Of a DNA stretch of 39,702 bases, positions 1-10,601 are shown one piece after another. Where the stretch lies: contig AJFK01001057.1 of assembly GCA_000467715.1 (NCBI GenBank), positions 1-39,702 on the forward strand, read 5' to 3'. Position 1 is the stretch's first letter; every line of letters starts with the position of its first letter. The notes under the pieces are model-generated. The model was given only the letters and a program-made list of their open reading frames with translations. It made no database searches and was not told the origin of the DNA. A program made the translations under genes and the position numbers. Source of the DNA: Hysterium pulicare CBS 123377. Lineage: Eukaryota > Ascomycota > Dothideomycetes > Hysteriales > Hysteriaceae.

Positions 1-1052
1 TGGTTTCGTGAACATCATGATTCGACAAGAAGCGCATGGACGGTCCGTACCACGACCATAGCAAGACCAATGAATCCAAATCAGCCTCATTCGAGATGCA
101 GCCGTTCGGTAAAAAAATTGCGAGGAGACCAATCTTTATCAACTTTTCATAGCCTCTCTCAGATTCGTCCACGAGGTGTAGAAGATGCGGTGGCACAACC
201 CGTTTGTCTGGATACGTACCAACGAACATTCTCGTGTAACGTCGTGCTACCATACAACACGTGGAATCATTACACAAGGATTGACTACCATGCACAACAA
301 TTCTTGTTATATAATTCGCACTCCAGGTTGTAGTTGCGCTTGCAGAGTTTATCATGTCCTCAAACTTCACTTTTGTGGTGTCAGAGCTCGGGGATTTCCA
401 GTCAGGGTATTAACTTCCAAGGTTGCTAGCGCGTATTGTACCTGGGGGTAATGCATTCCATCTCTCATCACCATGATTCTCATTACAAAAGGGATGTGTT
501 GATAACCAGAAGTAGGCAAATGTAGTACACCCAGGTCTATCACCCAGCCTCGAACGACCTTTGTGCCATTCGCCAGCCAGGTTCCATGCAGATGCTTTTC
601 CATCTTTCGCCGCTGATTGAGAAGGATACAATGAGATCCAATCAAATCCATGTAACGCCGATGGGCGACCTTCAACAAAAGATATCCGCGAATGCCAGTG
701 CGATGCTCCATGACCCTGTACAGTACACTGATTGGGACCGCTAAACAAATGAAATAGTGTCAAAAGGAATGGGAAATTAAACGTAGGTCGTCGTGGGAAA
801 TCGGAGAACTCGTCAATGAGATAAGAGGTCTGTATAACTTATCGTGTGGGATTTCGGCCCAGGTATGTGCTCGACGATGCACCAGGATTCATTAATGGAT
901 TGGCATTTCGGAGGATATTGCGTTCTTGGTCGGCATGCTCCAAAAGGTTCCAGGGAGCTTACCAGACGCTGCGATAGGTAACGGATCTGTTCTGAACGAT
1001 CTCATCAGCCTTTAGTAAGATTTAACTGAGCCCACACCAGGATGACTCACGT
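1..1052. other. No confident gene; overlapping minus-strand ORFs at 367-763
   Basis: I see no gene here that I can support. On the minus strand two overlapping frames are open, 711-367 and 763-410, giving about 115 codons each. The first, starting at an ATG, contains a plausible-looking stretch (GTWLANGTKVVRGWVIDLG) but no motif I recognise. Because two frames are open together over the same 300 bases, the openness may be chance. The stretch could also hold the 3' end of a gene that starts left of the window. Confidence 0.3.
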
Positions 1053-1880
1053 TTAGAGATGGACAGACATAAAGTCTTCCTCGATTGTCGTATTTGCACC
1101 TATGATCATATCGAAATCCTCCACCTTCTTCTTGGACACATAGAAAGTTGTCTTGTGGAACTTTTGTTCTTTCTTAACTAGCCAAGCAGGAGCATCCGAC
1201 ATAGCCACAGGAGACCAACGGATTTCAATTATTCCGATGGCATAGAAGCGACCACCTCCTGGGCATGTGGAAAGAAGCAATGGTTTAGCAAACGTTGTTG
1301 TCATCTTAGCTTGAAGTTCCTTTTCAACAAGTTGACGGCTTATCATGTTATATTTGCCACCACAGTCGAGTCGAAAACGGGTATAACTACTATTCTCTCG
1401 ATTTTTCTTCCTCGCAGCTACCAAGGCGGTTCCGGTAAACGAGCTGTCCACATATGGGGCAAGACTATTGGCAGAATAGGAGGATTTCGTGTTCTGGTCA
1501 CGCACTAGGTCTGCGATTGTGGGTTGTAGAGTTTCTGGGCGATTGTAATCGTCAGTGGCTACTTTCATACGACATGGTGAAACATATCAGGTAGATCGCA
1601 AGAGAAATGGGGAATTACGTACTGATGAAAGCAGGTTCTTCGGAGACTGGATGCACTTTCCTATAGCCCCGCCAAGGTAGGTATCTGGATCCAGGCTTTT
1701 GAGTGCTATTGGCAGCACCCATGTTCCCGGGAAGACAACAGCCGTGGAGATTATTGCGATGATGAATATTTGTAGCGTGCGAGGTGACTTCGGTGAAGGT
1801 GATGCTGAGCTGGAGCTCTGGGCGTTGACGAGACGAGGATGTAGGTCAAACGAAGGAGTTGCCCCTGATGCTAGACGGTT
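1053..1880 (-). CDS. Membrane-anchored retropepsin-like domain protein (5' end unresolved)
   Basis: This is an unrecognised host protein with a retropepsin-like fold. The best model has two visible exons, 1880-1623 and 1493-1053, both in phase 0. They are joined by a 129-nt intron with a GTACGT donor and CTGAC branch-like site. The first exon encodes a Ser/Pro-rich segment, then one hydrophobic helix (FIIAIISTAVVFPGTWVLPI), which suggests a type II signal anchor. The second carries the Asp-centred motif in FRLDCGGKYNMIS and, about 80 residues on, the hydrophobic-hydrophobic-Gly motif in DFDMIIGANT, both typical of this fold. At least 232 residues are accounted for. The exon at 1880 follows an AG in a stop codon, so a first exon with the true ATG lies upstream and was not found. 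An alternative acceptor near 1564 would keep the domain but shift the anchor frame. No reverse transcriptase, integrase or terminal repeats are seen nearby. Activity is unknown. Confidence 0.5.
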
Positions 1881-3626
1881 CTAACGAGAGGCAGTAATGG
1901 GAGGTGAGGAGGGGTTTGGAGCACCCAACCAAACCCAACGTAGGGTGGAGAGGAGAATGGTGCAAGCAGGAGGGCTGAGTTGATTTCGATCGTGACGACA
2001 AGTTTCGAGAATATCACCGCCGAAAACCGCTGATGACCATTGGCAGGGTCGTATGCACCAAGCTTGTCCCGATTGGATAATGCGGGACCGGTACCTGAAT
2101 CCTATCAACAGTACTCCTTCAAACACTTGCCATCCCAATTACCGATGCACTCCATTTTTCGAACTTTTTAGTGTAACGATGCTATAGCATACATCCCATC
2201 CACAGTGTTAAATCTACCAGAGCCTGTCACTCTTCCCCGGTCTATGTGCAATCGCTGTATCGATGATCACCGTGCGGAAACTGTACCTATACCATACCAG
2301 CTTCGCAAGTGGTTAAACCCTCTTTCGAGCTGCTTCGGATCTTCGATCTTACTAATCAGCATCTCAAGATCATCCATATATGCTGCTCTGCAAGCTCCCT
2401 TTGGCACACGAGCATAAGTTGCTGCTCGCTGCTCCACCAGTGAAAGCTAAGCGCATTCGAACACCCCAGGCAGCAAGTCAGGTAAACAATACCAGATCTC
2501 TTGGAAGAGCTCAAGTCTGTTCTGATTTAGAGTCATGCTGACCATGACGCAGGGCATCGACTGGTTGGAGGACATCTGACTTGAGTCGTGAATGCCTCCA
2601 AGTTCCAACACCAGTCAAGGCCCATATCTTCCTAGCCGACAACTGGCCCCTACCGGACGTTCTCCCATTGTCAAAAGCGTTCCCAAGGTCGTATACCGAA
2701 AACCAAGACTGCAATCGATTACGTGCATTGATTGAGGAATACGATGGGAATACCAAGTATCATAAAAGGGTCGATGCTTGATCGAAGGCTTTGACGCATG
2801 CCGCCTTTACGAACCTCGCTTGAGCCATGGGAAACATGCTGACAAGATCGTGTACACATGGCTGCTTACAATTCCAAGGGCACGATGAGACAGCAATTTT
2901 GACGCTGCCGGCGTAGCTTAGATTGCAAAGGCCACATGTGGAAGTTGGACCCAGTTCAGAACACCACTACCCGACTGTTGGGGCATGATATCATTGGAAT
3001 AAATGAAGGATTAGATTGAGTTTTCGCTAACGAGTTTGAATTTTGGGGATTTATTCCAGTTTCCTGGTTCTGGGACAGAGCGTCCATGTTTCAAGTACGT
3101 CGCTTAGTACCGAGATACTCCTGGAAGTGATGATGGATTTCGATAAAGTGCTCTTCAGTATAGTACATTTATTCTTGTTCACCCTCTATATGAACTATGA
3201 ACTATGAAAAATGCGTAAATATGTACAGTAAATGTGATTAAATCGAGATGGTTCGAAGACTCCGCCAGATCGTCCTTCCTCGGCGTCCTATAGGCAACGC
3301 CAAGAAGCCAATGCAAAATCGAGGGTCATTCTCCAATCGGAGAAGAATCGAGATATACATGAAGTCTTGACATGCCTCATCGAAGATGCGCTTCGTTCAT
3401 TACATCTGTTTATATAACTAGGTGGACCTGTACCGAGTGGGCGCTCTGCGGGAAACTCTTTAAACCTTTCTGGGGCATCCAACAGTATTGCTTAGCCGCA
3501 ACGAGATAGCTTTCCAAATAGGCGATACTCTATCTGCACCAAAGCCCCAAAGCCCAGTGAGCTCTTCGATGATGTAGCATAGACATCTTCGTAGCTTTAT
3601 TCTTGTGCACTGGAATCTTCGAAAAG
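1881..3626. other. Gene-poor interval, 1.7 kb
   Basis: Only short ORFs (under 90 codons) in conflicting frames are present, with no recognisable domain. The left end probably holds the missing first exon and promoter of the retropepsin-like gene at 1053-1880. A trivial tandem repeat (ATGAACT units) lies near 3190-3210. Confidence 0.5.
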
Positions 3627-4310
3627 CTATGGCTTCCGCTGACTTTTTCCAGCTTGAGAGGCCCATGTTTGCCCCGCATTGGCATTTTGAGGCTTCTGGA
3701 GAAGCTTCGCACTCTCGTTCGCTTCCTGGTCCTCATGGTGTTTTGTCCAGTCGTGTTCAGAGACGATGCCTATAGTATTTTAGTTAGAAGCATAGACATG
3801 TTCATTGTCGAAGAAAAACAAACTTGTACGGGATGTATCAAAGGGCCGAAAACCTGGGTTGCGTCCGATTTTTGCAAAACCGCTGAAAGACAACTTGGGA
3901 CCAAATGCCTTCTGCACCGATGGTTTTCCAATAATGATGTCATATCTATGGTCCAAAAATTGAACGGGATGAAGTTTTATGCTGTGAAATTTAGGATCGA
4001 AGGATAGAAAGTCATCTTTGTCCAAATTGAGTCCCGCCCAGCGTGCGGGCACCGCTCCGCCATTGCGTGGAACTGTGATATTTTTCTTCCGTAAAAACTC
4101 CGCTGAGACCAAATCGTGTTTGATGCTGCTATCGAATTTGGCGCGCAGAGTGTGAAGATCTTCGCCGTTGCTGTTTTTGAATGCGCATTCGATCTTTCGT
4201 ATAGGTGCTTCCTCGCCGGCTTTGGCAGGTGGCGTTGAGGGGCAGGCGCTCCCTGGTTGCGACTGCGAGGTCTCGCTCTTGCGGAAGACGGAAGGCATGC
4301 GAAGCCTCAT
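3627..4310 (-). CDS. Retropepsin-like domain protein, second copy of the family
   Basis: Unrecognised protein of about 207 residues in two exons, 4310-3830 and 3769-3627. They are joined by a 60-nt phase-1 intron (donor GTACAAGT, branch TTCTAAC, acceptor CTATAG). Without splicing the frame would end at 3780; splicing replaces that tail with a hydrophilic C-terminus rich in Gln, Asn and Lys. The middle matches the same fold as the gene at 1053-1880: an Asp motif in LRAKFDSSIKHDLVS and, about 75 residues later, YDIIIGKPSV. I chose the ATG at 4310 because no earlier ATG is in frame, although the frame is open to 4535 and an upstream exon is possible. No transmembrane helix is visible in this model, unlike its relative. 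The two genes are in the same orientation about 2 kb apart, which suggests an old tandem duplication. Function unknown. Confidence 0.5.
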
Positions 4311-5943
4311 TTCCGGGCTTGTGATGGTGTCGTCGGGAGTGGACAGTGGGAAGTGGTTGTGCACGAGGAATCGAGCGTTGAAGAGAGTCGCAAAACCGTC
4401 GCTATTTATGAGCGTGGCAGCCGATGATGCAGGGTTCCGGCGGGAGAATGACAAGCACAGCGCAAGGATCGTTGCGCGTTCTGGTAGCTTTTTTTGGAAA
4501 GAGCAGGGCACAGTCCACCACAGCTCCTTTGTCACCTTGCGCGATTTCTATTCGACACTCACTCGCAGCGAAGTCAATCAAACGACTGGTTTGCGGGGGC
4601 AAGGTACTCCAAAATCTTCTTGAAGCTGAATTGCCCACACAAGCGGCATCGGCATCAAAAGAATCAAAGGCGCTGAGTGGGACGCCAGCCCTACTGCTGT
4701 TCCTGCGGTAGCTTGCGGGTGCCGATTGGTTTCTGCCACCAAGCTTAATAGCGCCGGGAAAGCCCAACCACGGCCGATGCGCGTCAGTCCTCTATCTGTG
4801 CAGCCCTGCAGGAAGTATGTGTGCGCTGGGCGAACCTGCGCTGTGTTGCACGCGACACAAACCGGTGGCATGTACCTGGACACTCGTGTTACAGGCAGCG
4901 GGCTAGCGCAGGTTCCTTATTAGTCCCGGGGGAAGTAACCTCTGGGCCCAGGAGATTACTGGAGCTCGCGGTCTAAAGCTACCCAACGCTGCGGCGCCGT
5001 TCCCTGCGAGGCGTGCATGTTGCAGCGCCGATCGTTCACCCTTCCCTAGTTACCGGGCTTGTTTGACGTGTTCGGCTAGGGTCCATGTCCATGTCTTTAA
5101 CGAATCACTTATATTCCCACCACCACCATTTGGACCTGGCCGAGGATGCGCGTCCACATTGAAGGATTCATGTGCACCTGCGGTAACGATCTTATTATTG
5201 CAGGCGCCTGCTCCGAAATCGGTGAGCCTCGGGACTGCTGGGCAGGTTACCCAGCACAATGCAGCCGCCAGATTGATGTCGTGCGTCGCCGTAAGCCGCA
5301 CATGCAGGCGCGAAGGAGGCCTCAAGCCAGGCTCTATATTCGACATAAGCAGGTGAAAGTTGCTGGAATGATATATGCACGAGCGGCGCAAGCTGATTCA
5401 TGAATCCCGGCCGCTGTCTATTCCAGTCCATCGTAAGGACGGTCACATCGCATTGACAAGCGAAAAAAAAGTGTTCTCGTAATTCACCTGTTCATTAGAG
5501 CCCCCAGAGAGTATGTGATCTAACAGGATGCTTTACTTTGTGGCGTCGTTCTTCCCTATGCATGAACTCCGCTCCACCCTTCTTCGCCCTCCACTTCAAC
5601 GGTTCGAGATTCAAAGTTATGGTTTTCGAACCTGCCTTAAAATATGTTCTGAAGCAAGCCTTGTCTCTATGTTCTTTTTCTTTATTTGCATGGATTCGGG
5701 TCGACAGCCTCGATACTCTTCCTGGTGCACAATGCGTTGTGCCGAACTTTCTTCTCTTTATTCCTGTACAGTATTATAGAATCCATACAATGTGAACTGC
5801 GCTACAATGCACAGTATACTCATATTGGAGATGTAAAAGCGACATCTTTTTCTATATAATCGTCCTTTGACCTCAGAATTTCTTCGTTTTTCTCTCACCA
5901 TTTCGAAACTGGTTTTCGCGGAAATACAACATTCAACGATACG
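4311..5943. other. Intergenic, partly GC-rich, 1.6 kb
   Basis: Several short ORFs overlap on both strands at 4400-5450, none with a recognisable domain. The part from 4560 to 5060 is GC-rich compared with its flanks, which explains open frames on both strands. An 11-bp inverted repeat (GAACCTGCGCT near 4831, AGCGCAGGTTC near 4905) lies inside it. The right end holds the promoter of the RING gene. Confidence 0.5.
5852..5860 (+). promoter_or_regulatory. TATA box of the RING-finger gene
   Basis: CTATATAAT lies about 85 bases before the ATG at 5944, with a pyrimidine-rich stretch after it, as expected for a fungal core promoter and short leader. Confidence 0.5.
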
Positions 5944-6879
5944 ATGTCCTCAAATGCTACGATGCTCTCTTCCTTACGTATACAGACCTTCCTGGATGAT
6001 TTACCCAAAATCGATATCTCTACAATAAGCCCAGATGACATGAAGTGTCCATTCTGCTGGGCCAACTACGACGAAGTCGAAAATGGATGTAAAGACCCAA
6101 TCAAGACTCCGTGTGGACATCTCTTCGGCAAGTCTTGCTTGCAGCAGCACATGGAGCAGGATGAGCGTTGTCCCATGTGTAGACAGAAGCTTATCTACCT
6201 AACTATCGAACACAAGCTGGCCGCAAATCGAGCCTACTATGAGCGTTTATTGTCTGGAGAGATTCAGTTTCCGTTGGATCATCGCAATGACGATCTTACG
6301 ACACCTGAGGGTTTTGTAAATTTCAAGTTCTTTGTCTTCCCGGGTCTGATGATCGATGTGCTTCCACAGATTCTGGAGGACCAAGTGAAGGCACGGATTC
6401 GAGGGGACGAGGATCGGGAGCTTTATGATCCGCATATGCAAAAGATGATTGAATTCATTGCCTCGAGTCTTCAAAAATTCGCATACAAACATCCCAATGA
6501 TGCAGGGCTCACACCAGAGCTGAGGTGGGAGGTGGTGTGTAGCTCAACGGCGCGGGAGCATTTCCCTACCTTCGAACCAGAATGTAGCGGTGCTGAACCC
6601 AGCGACGAAGAACTTGGTTATGCAATAACCTTACAAGGATTACTACACATTTGGGTGGCTGACACAATAACCAACCTTTTCACCGATTTTGCATTTCGGC
6701 AAAAGTTCATACCGGCTGCAGAATGGATAGAGCTTGAATCTTCCTCTCCCAACTCGTTCTTCCAGTTCGAAGGCTCTATCGACGAAGAAAAGAATCGACG
6801 TAAGGCCCTAGAGCAGGAGGTATATGGGCGGAACGACGCAGGCCTGTTGGACGCATCCGCTCTCTGGCCACCCGAATAA
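5944..6879 (+). CDS. RING-finger protein, probable E3 ubiquitin ligase
   Basis: Intronless gene for 311 residues. A RING-type zinc finger spans about residues 35-82: CPFC, then TPCGHLFGKSC, then CPMCRQ. RING domains recruit E2 ubiquitin-conjugating enzymes, so a ubiquitin ligase role is the family expectation. The rest, about 230 residues, is mostly charged and helical-looking and matches nothing I know. Its substrate cannot be guessed. In the C-x-H-x2-(C/H)-x2-C part of the finger, Gly sits where the fifth zinc ligand is usually Cys or His. I believe this CGHxFG form recurs in fungal RING proteins. The start is supported by a TATA box about 85 bases upstream and by lack of any earlier in-frame ATG close by. 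Confidence 0.85.
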   Translation: MSSNATMLSSLRIQTFLDDLPKIDISTISPDDMKCPFCWANYDEVENGCKDPIKTPCGHLFGKSCLQQHMEQDERCPMCRQKLIYLTIEHKLAANRAYYERLLSGEIQFPLDHRNDDLTTPEGFVNFKFFVFPGLMIDVLPQILEDQVKARIRGDEDRELYDPHMQKMIEFIASSLQKFAYKHPNDAGLTPELRWEVVCSSTAREHFPTFEPECSGAEPSDEELGYAITLQGLLHIWVADTITNLFTDFAFRQKFIPAAEWIELESSSPNSFFQFEGSIDEEKNRRKALEQEVYGRNDAGLLDASALWPPE

Positions 6880-7580
6880 TGAGGGGTTGACTGACTGACT
6901 GCCTTTCGAAAGAGTAAAGCATAATCTCGCATGGGCAACTATTAGACCTACTCAGATTTGAATTACTTCACTCAATTCAAAGGTTCCTCAAGATAATCTC
7001 CAGCAGGGCTCTCGGGTCTAAGCTACGGTTAGTTAAATCTCCTCCTGAATTGCTAAAACCTTTCTGCTTTTCCGCTTTAAATAGACTTTGAATAAAACCA
7101 CTTTCGCACCTCCATATACTTTTGATTCCACGACGTTGAGCTGCAGCCTTTCTGAGATTCCTAATCTTCATGGTATCTATCATCGATACCAAACGCGACA
7201 TATCTTTCATTCTCTTCCGTAGTTGCCCTTCAGACTGACCCTTTATTTAAGATGAGGGATCTTAAGACTATTTTGTAATCCGCTCCTCTGGTTTTGCGCC
7301 GTGGCGGTACGGTGGATTATTGGGTGGCTGACCCTGTGGCGTCCTGCCTCACCAATCCGGAACTGATCTACGTATGCGAGACCTTCACCGGAAAAGCCTT
7401 CGCTCAGAGTGTTGCATTGTGATGTCTACTTATAGGCTGCTAGATTGTCCCACATATGGAACCTCACATGTCCACTTTCTGATGTATTCATAAGTGACAT
7501 ATCTACGGATTCGAGGCATCGAGAAAACCTTCCGCAAGTCATATGTTTTAGTTGGTTGTTCAAATTCCAAGGAGCCTAAA
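6880..7580. other. Intergenic between RING and HET genes
   Basis: No gene supported. A 77-codon minus-strand ORF starting with ATG at 7210 is basic and unrecognised. A short run of GACT repeats follows the RING gene stop. The part before 7581 is open in the HET gene frame from 7494, but I treat it as leader. Confidence 0.45.
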
Positions 7581-9629
7581 ATGTCTATCCAATTCTCTGA
7601 AAATGACATAGACCCAGCAATTTCAGATGTGGAAATTTGCGAGAGCACCTTTTCCACCCTCGACCATCAGGATCGGTACTCCCTTCTACCTCTAGATCGA
7701 GCAAAGCGTGAGCTTCGACTCCTCCAGCTGCTGCCAGGCCAAAGCTCGGACCCTATCGCATGTAAACTCTACCTCGTTTCCCGCAATGATGGCCCGATAT
7801 ACTCTGCGCTTTCGTATACGTGGGGCGACAAAACGCAGGGGTCTCCAATCACTGTGAACGGCCAGGAATGGTTTGTGATGGAAAACCTGTTCTCAGCGCT
7901 TCTGCATCTGAGGGATGAGAAGGAGCCCCTCACACTTTTTGTGGATGCAATATGCATCGACCAGAGGAACGACGAGGAGAAGAGTTGGCACGTACAGCAG
8001 ATGCGAGAGACGTTCAAGGAAGCCCATCAAGTTCTTGCTTGGCTGGGGCCGAGCTCAGAGGGATCTGACGCTGCAATTCGCATGCTTCAACGCATCGGAG
8101 AAGCTGCTTCAGCCCTGGGTTCTCCGCGTGCCATCTGGGGTAATGACATTTCTGCAACAGTGGTGAAGTATTACGCGAAGGCCATGGAGGATGCAAACTC
8201 AGTTCCAGGGAGCATTCAGAGAGAGACAGCGCCCGGCGATACAAGCACCGGGGACAAGTTAAACGATCTATTCGGAGATATTGTCACAAAGAACGAACAA
8301 GGTCTTCATTTCCTCGAGCCTGCGACGCGTGACATCTTCAGCCGGCCATGGTGGAAGCGGGTGTGGGTCGTGCAAGAGCTAGCTGTCTCTAACAACATTG
8401 AGATGGTATGCGGACACGTCCGGATCCCTCAGGACATCATGGCTGTCGCTGCACAGCTGTACTACCAGTACCCACACGAGGCCAATGAAGAAAAGCAGTT
8501 GTCAAGCCAGAACCGGATATACGATCACATTACCTCACCAATCGCCATAATCCAGCAGGCCATGTATGCGCAATTCACTGTGCGATGGGGTCACCTTAAC
8601 TGGTCTAAAACCCCAGGCCTCCCGCTTGCGTTCCTGCTGTCTTCAACGTTCGCGTACGGAGGTACCCGAGTTCTAGAAGCATCGGATCCACGAGACTATG
8701 TATTCGCACTGCTGGGCTTAGCCACGGACTCGGACGAGTTAGGAGTGGCACCAGATTACTCGAGGTCGAATGCTGCAGTTTACATCGACATTGCCCGGGC
8801 CTTCATCAAGCACGGAGATAGCATCGTGTTGTCTTGGTGCAGATCACAAAACCGCGCTCTAGATTATCTGCCGTCCTGGGTGCCGGATCTCGCCCACAAG
8901 ATACATAGGCCTTTCCAATGGGTTGTGTACTCGGCCGCTACTGACAAATTCATTCTAGAGCCTGGATACAATGCCTCACGGGGACTTAAGCAGCTGGAGA
9001 CTATTTTGGCAGATGTTGGATCCGAAATAATCCTACACTTGCAGGGTGTTTTTATAGATTCAATCAAGATATGCGGTACTTCTTGGGAGGAGCTCTACCA
9101 AAGGAACATCCCGGAGCCCGAATTGCCCGCTCGAATCTGTGTCCGCTGGTTGAAGGAGCTGAAAATGACTGTCGAAGATATGGCCTCGAGCGAGATATGC
9201 GGAGATCAAGAGCAAAAGATGCAGGCTGTCTGGCGAACTTCGGTTGCCGACTTATCAATGACACCGGCGTGGGAGAAGTCTCGATGGCATGGCGATCTTC
9301 CCGATTCCTTTGTAGAGATGTACCACCGTGGTTTTCCGTACGATCGGATGTTGGAAGATGAAGGTTTCAAGGCACATTTCATGGTCATGGATGCGGTGAA
9401 TATCGCGAGGCGACCGTTTGTTACGTCAAAAGGGTATGTTGGTTTGGGTCCGATTGATTTACTTCCTTCTGATGATGTTGTTGTCTTCTGTGGAGTTGAG
9501 ATGCCTTTTATTGTTAGAAAAGGGGAAGATGGCAAACTGAGGCTTGTGGGAGATGCGTATGTCCATGGACTTATGGACGGAATCCCATCTATGCAAGATC
9601 AGGTTATCGAGAAGTTCGAACTGTATTAG
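7581..9629 (+). CDS. HET-domain protein (heterokaryon incompatibility family)
   Basis: Intronless gene for 682 residues. The N-terminal HET domain (PF06985 family) begins near residue 74 with YSALSYTWGD. It continues through the typical block with LFVDAICIDQ and the stretch around VLAWLGP, and a later RPWWKRVWVVQEL block closes the domain. The C-terminus (AYVHGLMDG, ending FELY) is also typical of fungal HET proteins. Members take part in nonself recognition between fungal individuals and in cell death after fusion; most copies have no known partner. I prefer the ATG at 7581 over 7494 because the 29 extra residues are basic and unlike the family. No NACHT, ankyrin or WD repeats follow, so it is a HET domain with a family-typical C-terminal region of unknown role. 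Confidence 0.92.
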   Translation: MSIQFSENDIDPAISDVEICESTFSTLDHQDRYSLLPLDRAKRELRLLQLLPGQSSDPIACKLYLVSRNDGPIYSALSYTWGDKTQGSPITVNGQEWFVMENLFSALLHLRDEKEPLTLFVDAICIDQRNDEEKSWHVQQMRETFKEAHQVLAWLGPSSEGSDAAIRMLQRIGEAASALGSPRAIWGNDISATVVKYYAKAMEDANSVPGSIQRETAPGDTSTGDKLNDLFGDIVTKNEQGLHFLEPATRDIFSRPWWKRVWVVQELAVSNNIEMVCGHVRIPQDIMAVAAQLYYQYPHEANEEKQLSSQNRIYDHITSPIAIIQQAMYAQFTVRWGHLNWSKTPGLPLAFLLSSTFAYGGTRVLEASDPRDYVFALLGLATDSDELGVAPDYSRSNAAVYIDIARAFIKHGDSIVLSWCRSQNRALDYLPSWVPDLAHKIHRPFQWVVYSAATDKFILEPGYNASRGLKQLETILADVGSEIILHLQGVFIDSIKICGTSWEELYQRNIPEPELPARICVRWLKELKMTVEDMASSEICGDQEQKMQAVWRTSVADLSMTPAWEKSRWHGDLPDSFVEMYHRGFPYDRMLEDEGFKAHFMVMDAVNIARRPFVTSKGYVGLGPIDLLPSDDVVVFCGVEMPFIVRKGEDGKLRLVGDAYVHGLMDGIPSMQDQVIEKFELY

Positions 9630-9992
9630 ACGAGAGATGAATGTAGATATTCAGTTTTCAAGAATTCGACCACTTACCACGGAGGTTTGTTGGCTTAGTA
9701 TTAGGAAGATGCGACAAGCCAAACTCCCACGAAGGTTGACTTTTTGAAGACGAACTTCTCATATACAATACAAGTAGTCTACTCCCGGAAGATACCAGAT
9801 CGAAATGGTTGACTACTCTTGGAATATCTTATATTGATGAAGACTACTAAGCCTTTGAGATAAGCAAATTCCCAGATACTTCCAAAGGCTCGTGACTGCC
9901 GTGAAGGTCATATCACAATAAGTCTTTTCCACTGCATCCTTAACCAATCTGCTGAGTACACAGCTCGCCTTATGTGCAACTGTAGTACCTCC
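9630..9992. other. Convergent 3' region
   Basis: A gap of about 360 bases between the stop of the HET gene (plus) and the stop of the secreted-protein gene (minus). It should contain both 3' UTRs. Nothing else seen. Confidence 0.5.
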
Positions 9993-10601
9993 CTACGCTG
10001 CCGCCTGACCAGTAAAGTTGGTGAAACCATTCGCCGTGAGAAGGTCCGCGACACTCTTGCCCGTGGCATCCAGAGGAGCCTTAGCAGTTTGAGCCGAAAG
10101 GGCATTCGCAACATCAGAATCACCGACAGCAGGATCGATAAGGGGAGTGATGCCCCTAAGTAGCGCATTGGCCGGGAGCGTAGCATCACTGCATATAGTG
10201 GGTATGCTCTGAGTAGAAGGGTTGAAGTTCTTCTCGGCCGCCACCAAACCAATAGCAGAAGCGACAGCATCGGCTCCAGTACCAAGCTCTTGGAGGATTT
10301 GGTCGGCGGTTGAGAGCTGAAGAGGCGTCAGAACTGGATTGAACATATCGGATGAGAAGTGTGGAATACTTTGTCGCAGGCATTGGCTCCGCCGAGGAGA
10401 GTGCTAATGGCAGCGCCACCAATGGTGGCAGCTTGACCAGGCTTTCCGCCACTGGTTACGGCGGAAATGGCTGCGATGGGGACGTTCTCTTGCCCAAAGC
10501 TAGGGTGAATTAGAAAAGTTCGCTTGCGATACGGTTCTGAACACATACCGGGCTTCTGCAATAGCCACAAGGACCGTGATCAGAATAGTGGAATAAAGCA
10601 T
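9993..10601 (-). CDS. Small secreted protein, two cysteines, 168 residues
   Basis: Three exons, 10601-10549, 10499-10370 and 10316-9993, joined by introns of 49 nt (GTATGT...CCCTAG) and 53 nt (GTATTC, CTGAC branch, TTCAG). All phases close correctly and give 168 residues. The first 17 or so (MLYSTILITVLVAIAEA) form a signal peptide, so the product should enter the secretory pathway. The mature part is Ala/Leu/Gly-rich with two Cys, in NACDK and TICSD, which could form one disulfide bond. There is no transmembrane helix and no recognisable catalytic motif. I believe similar secreted proteins of this size occur in other filamentous ascomycetes without known function. A cell-wall or host-interaction role is possible but unproven. 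Confidence 0.75.

Noticed and set aside
4831-4916. 11-bp inverted repeat in GC-rich sequence as a small transposon end
   Set aside because: No target-site duplication or internal element is visible, and arms this short occur by chance in GC-rich DNA.
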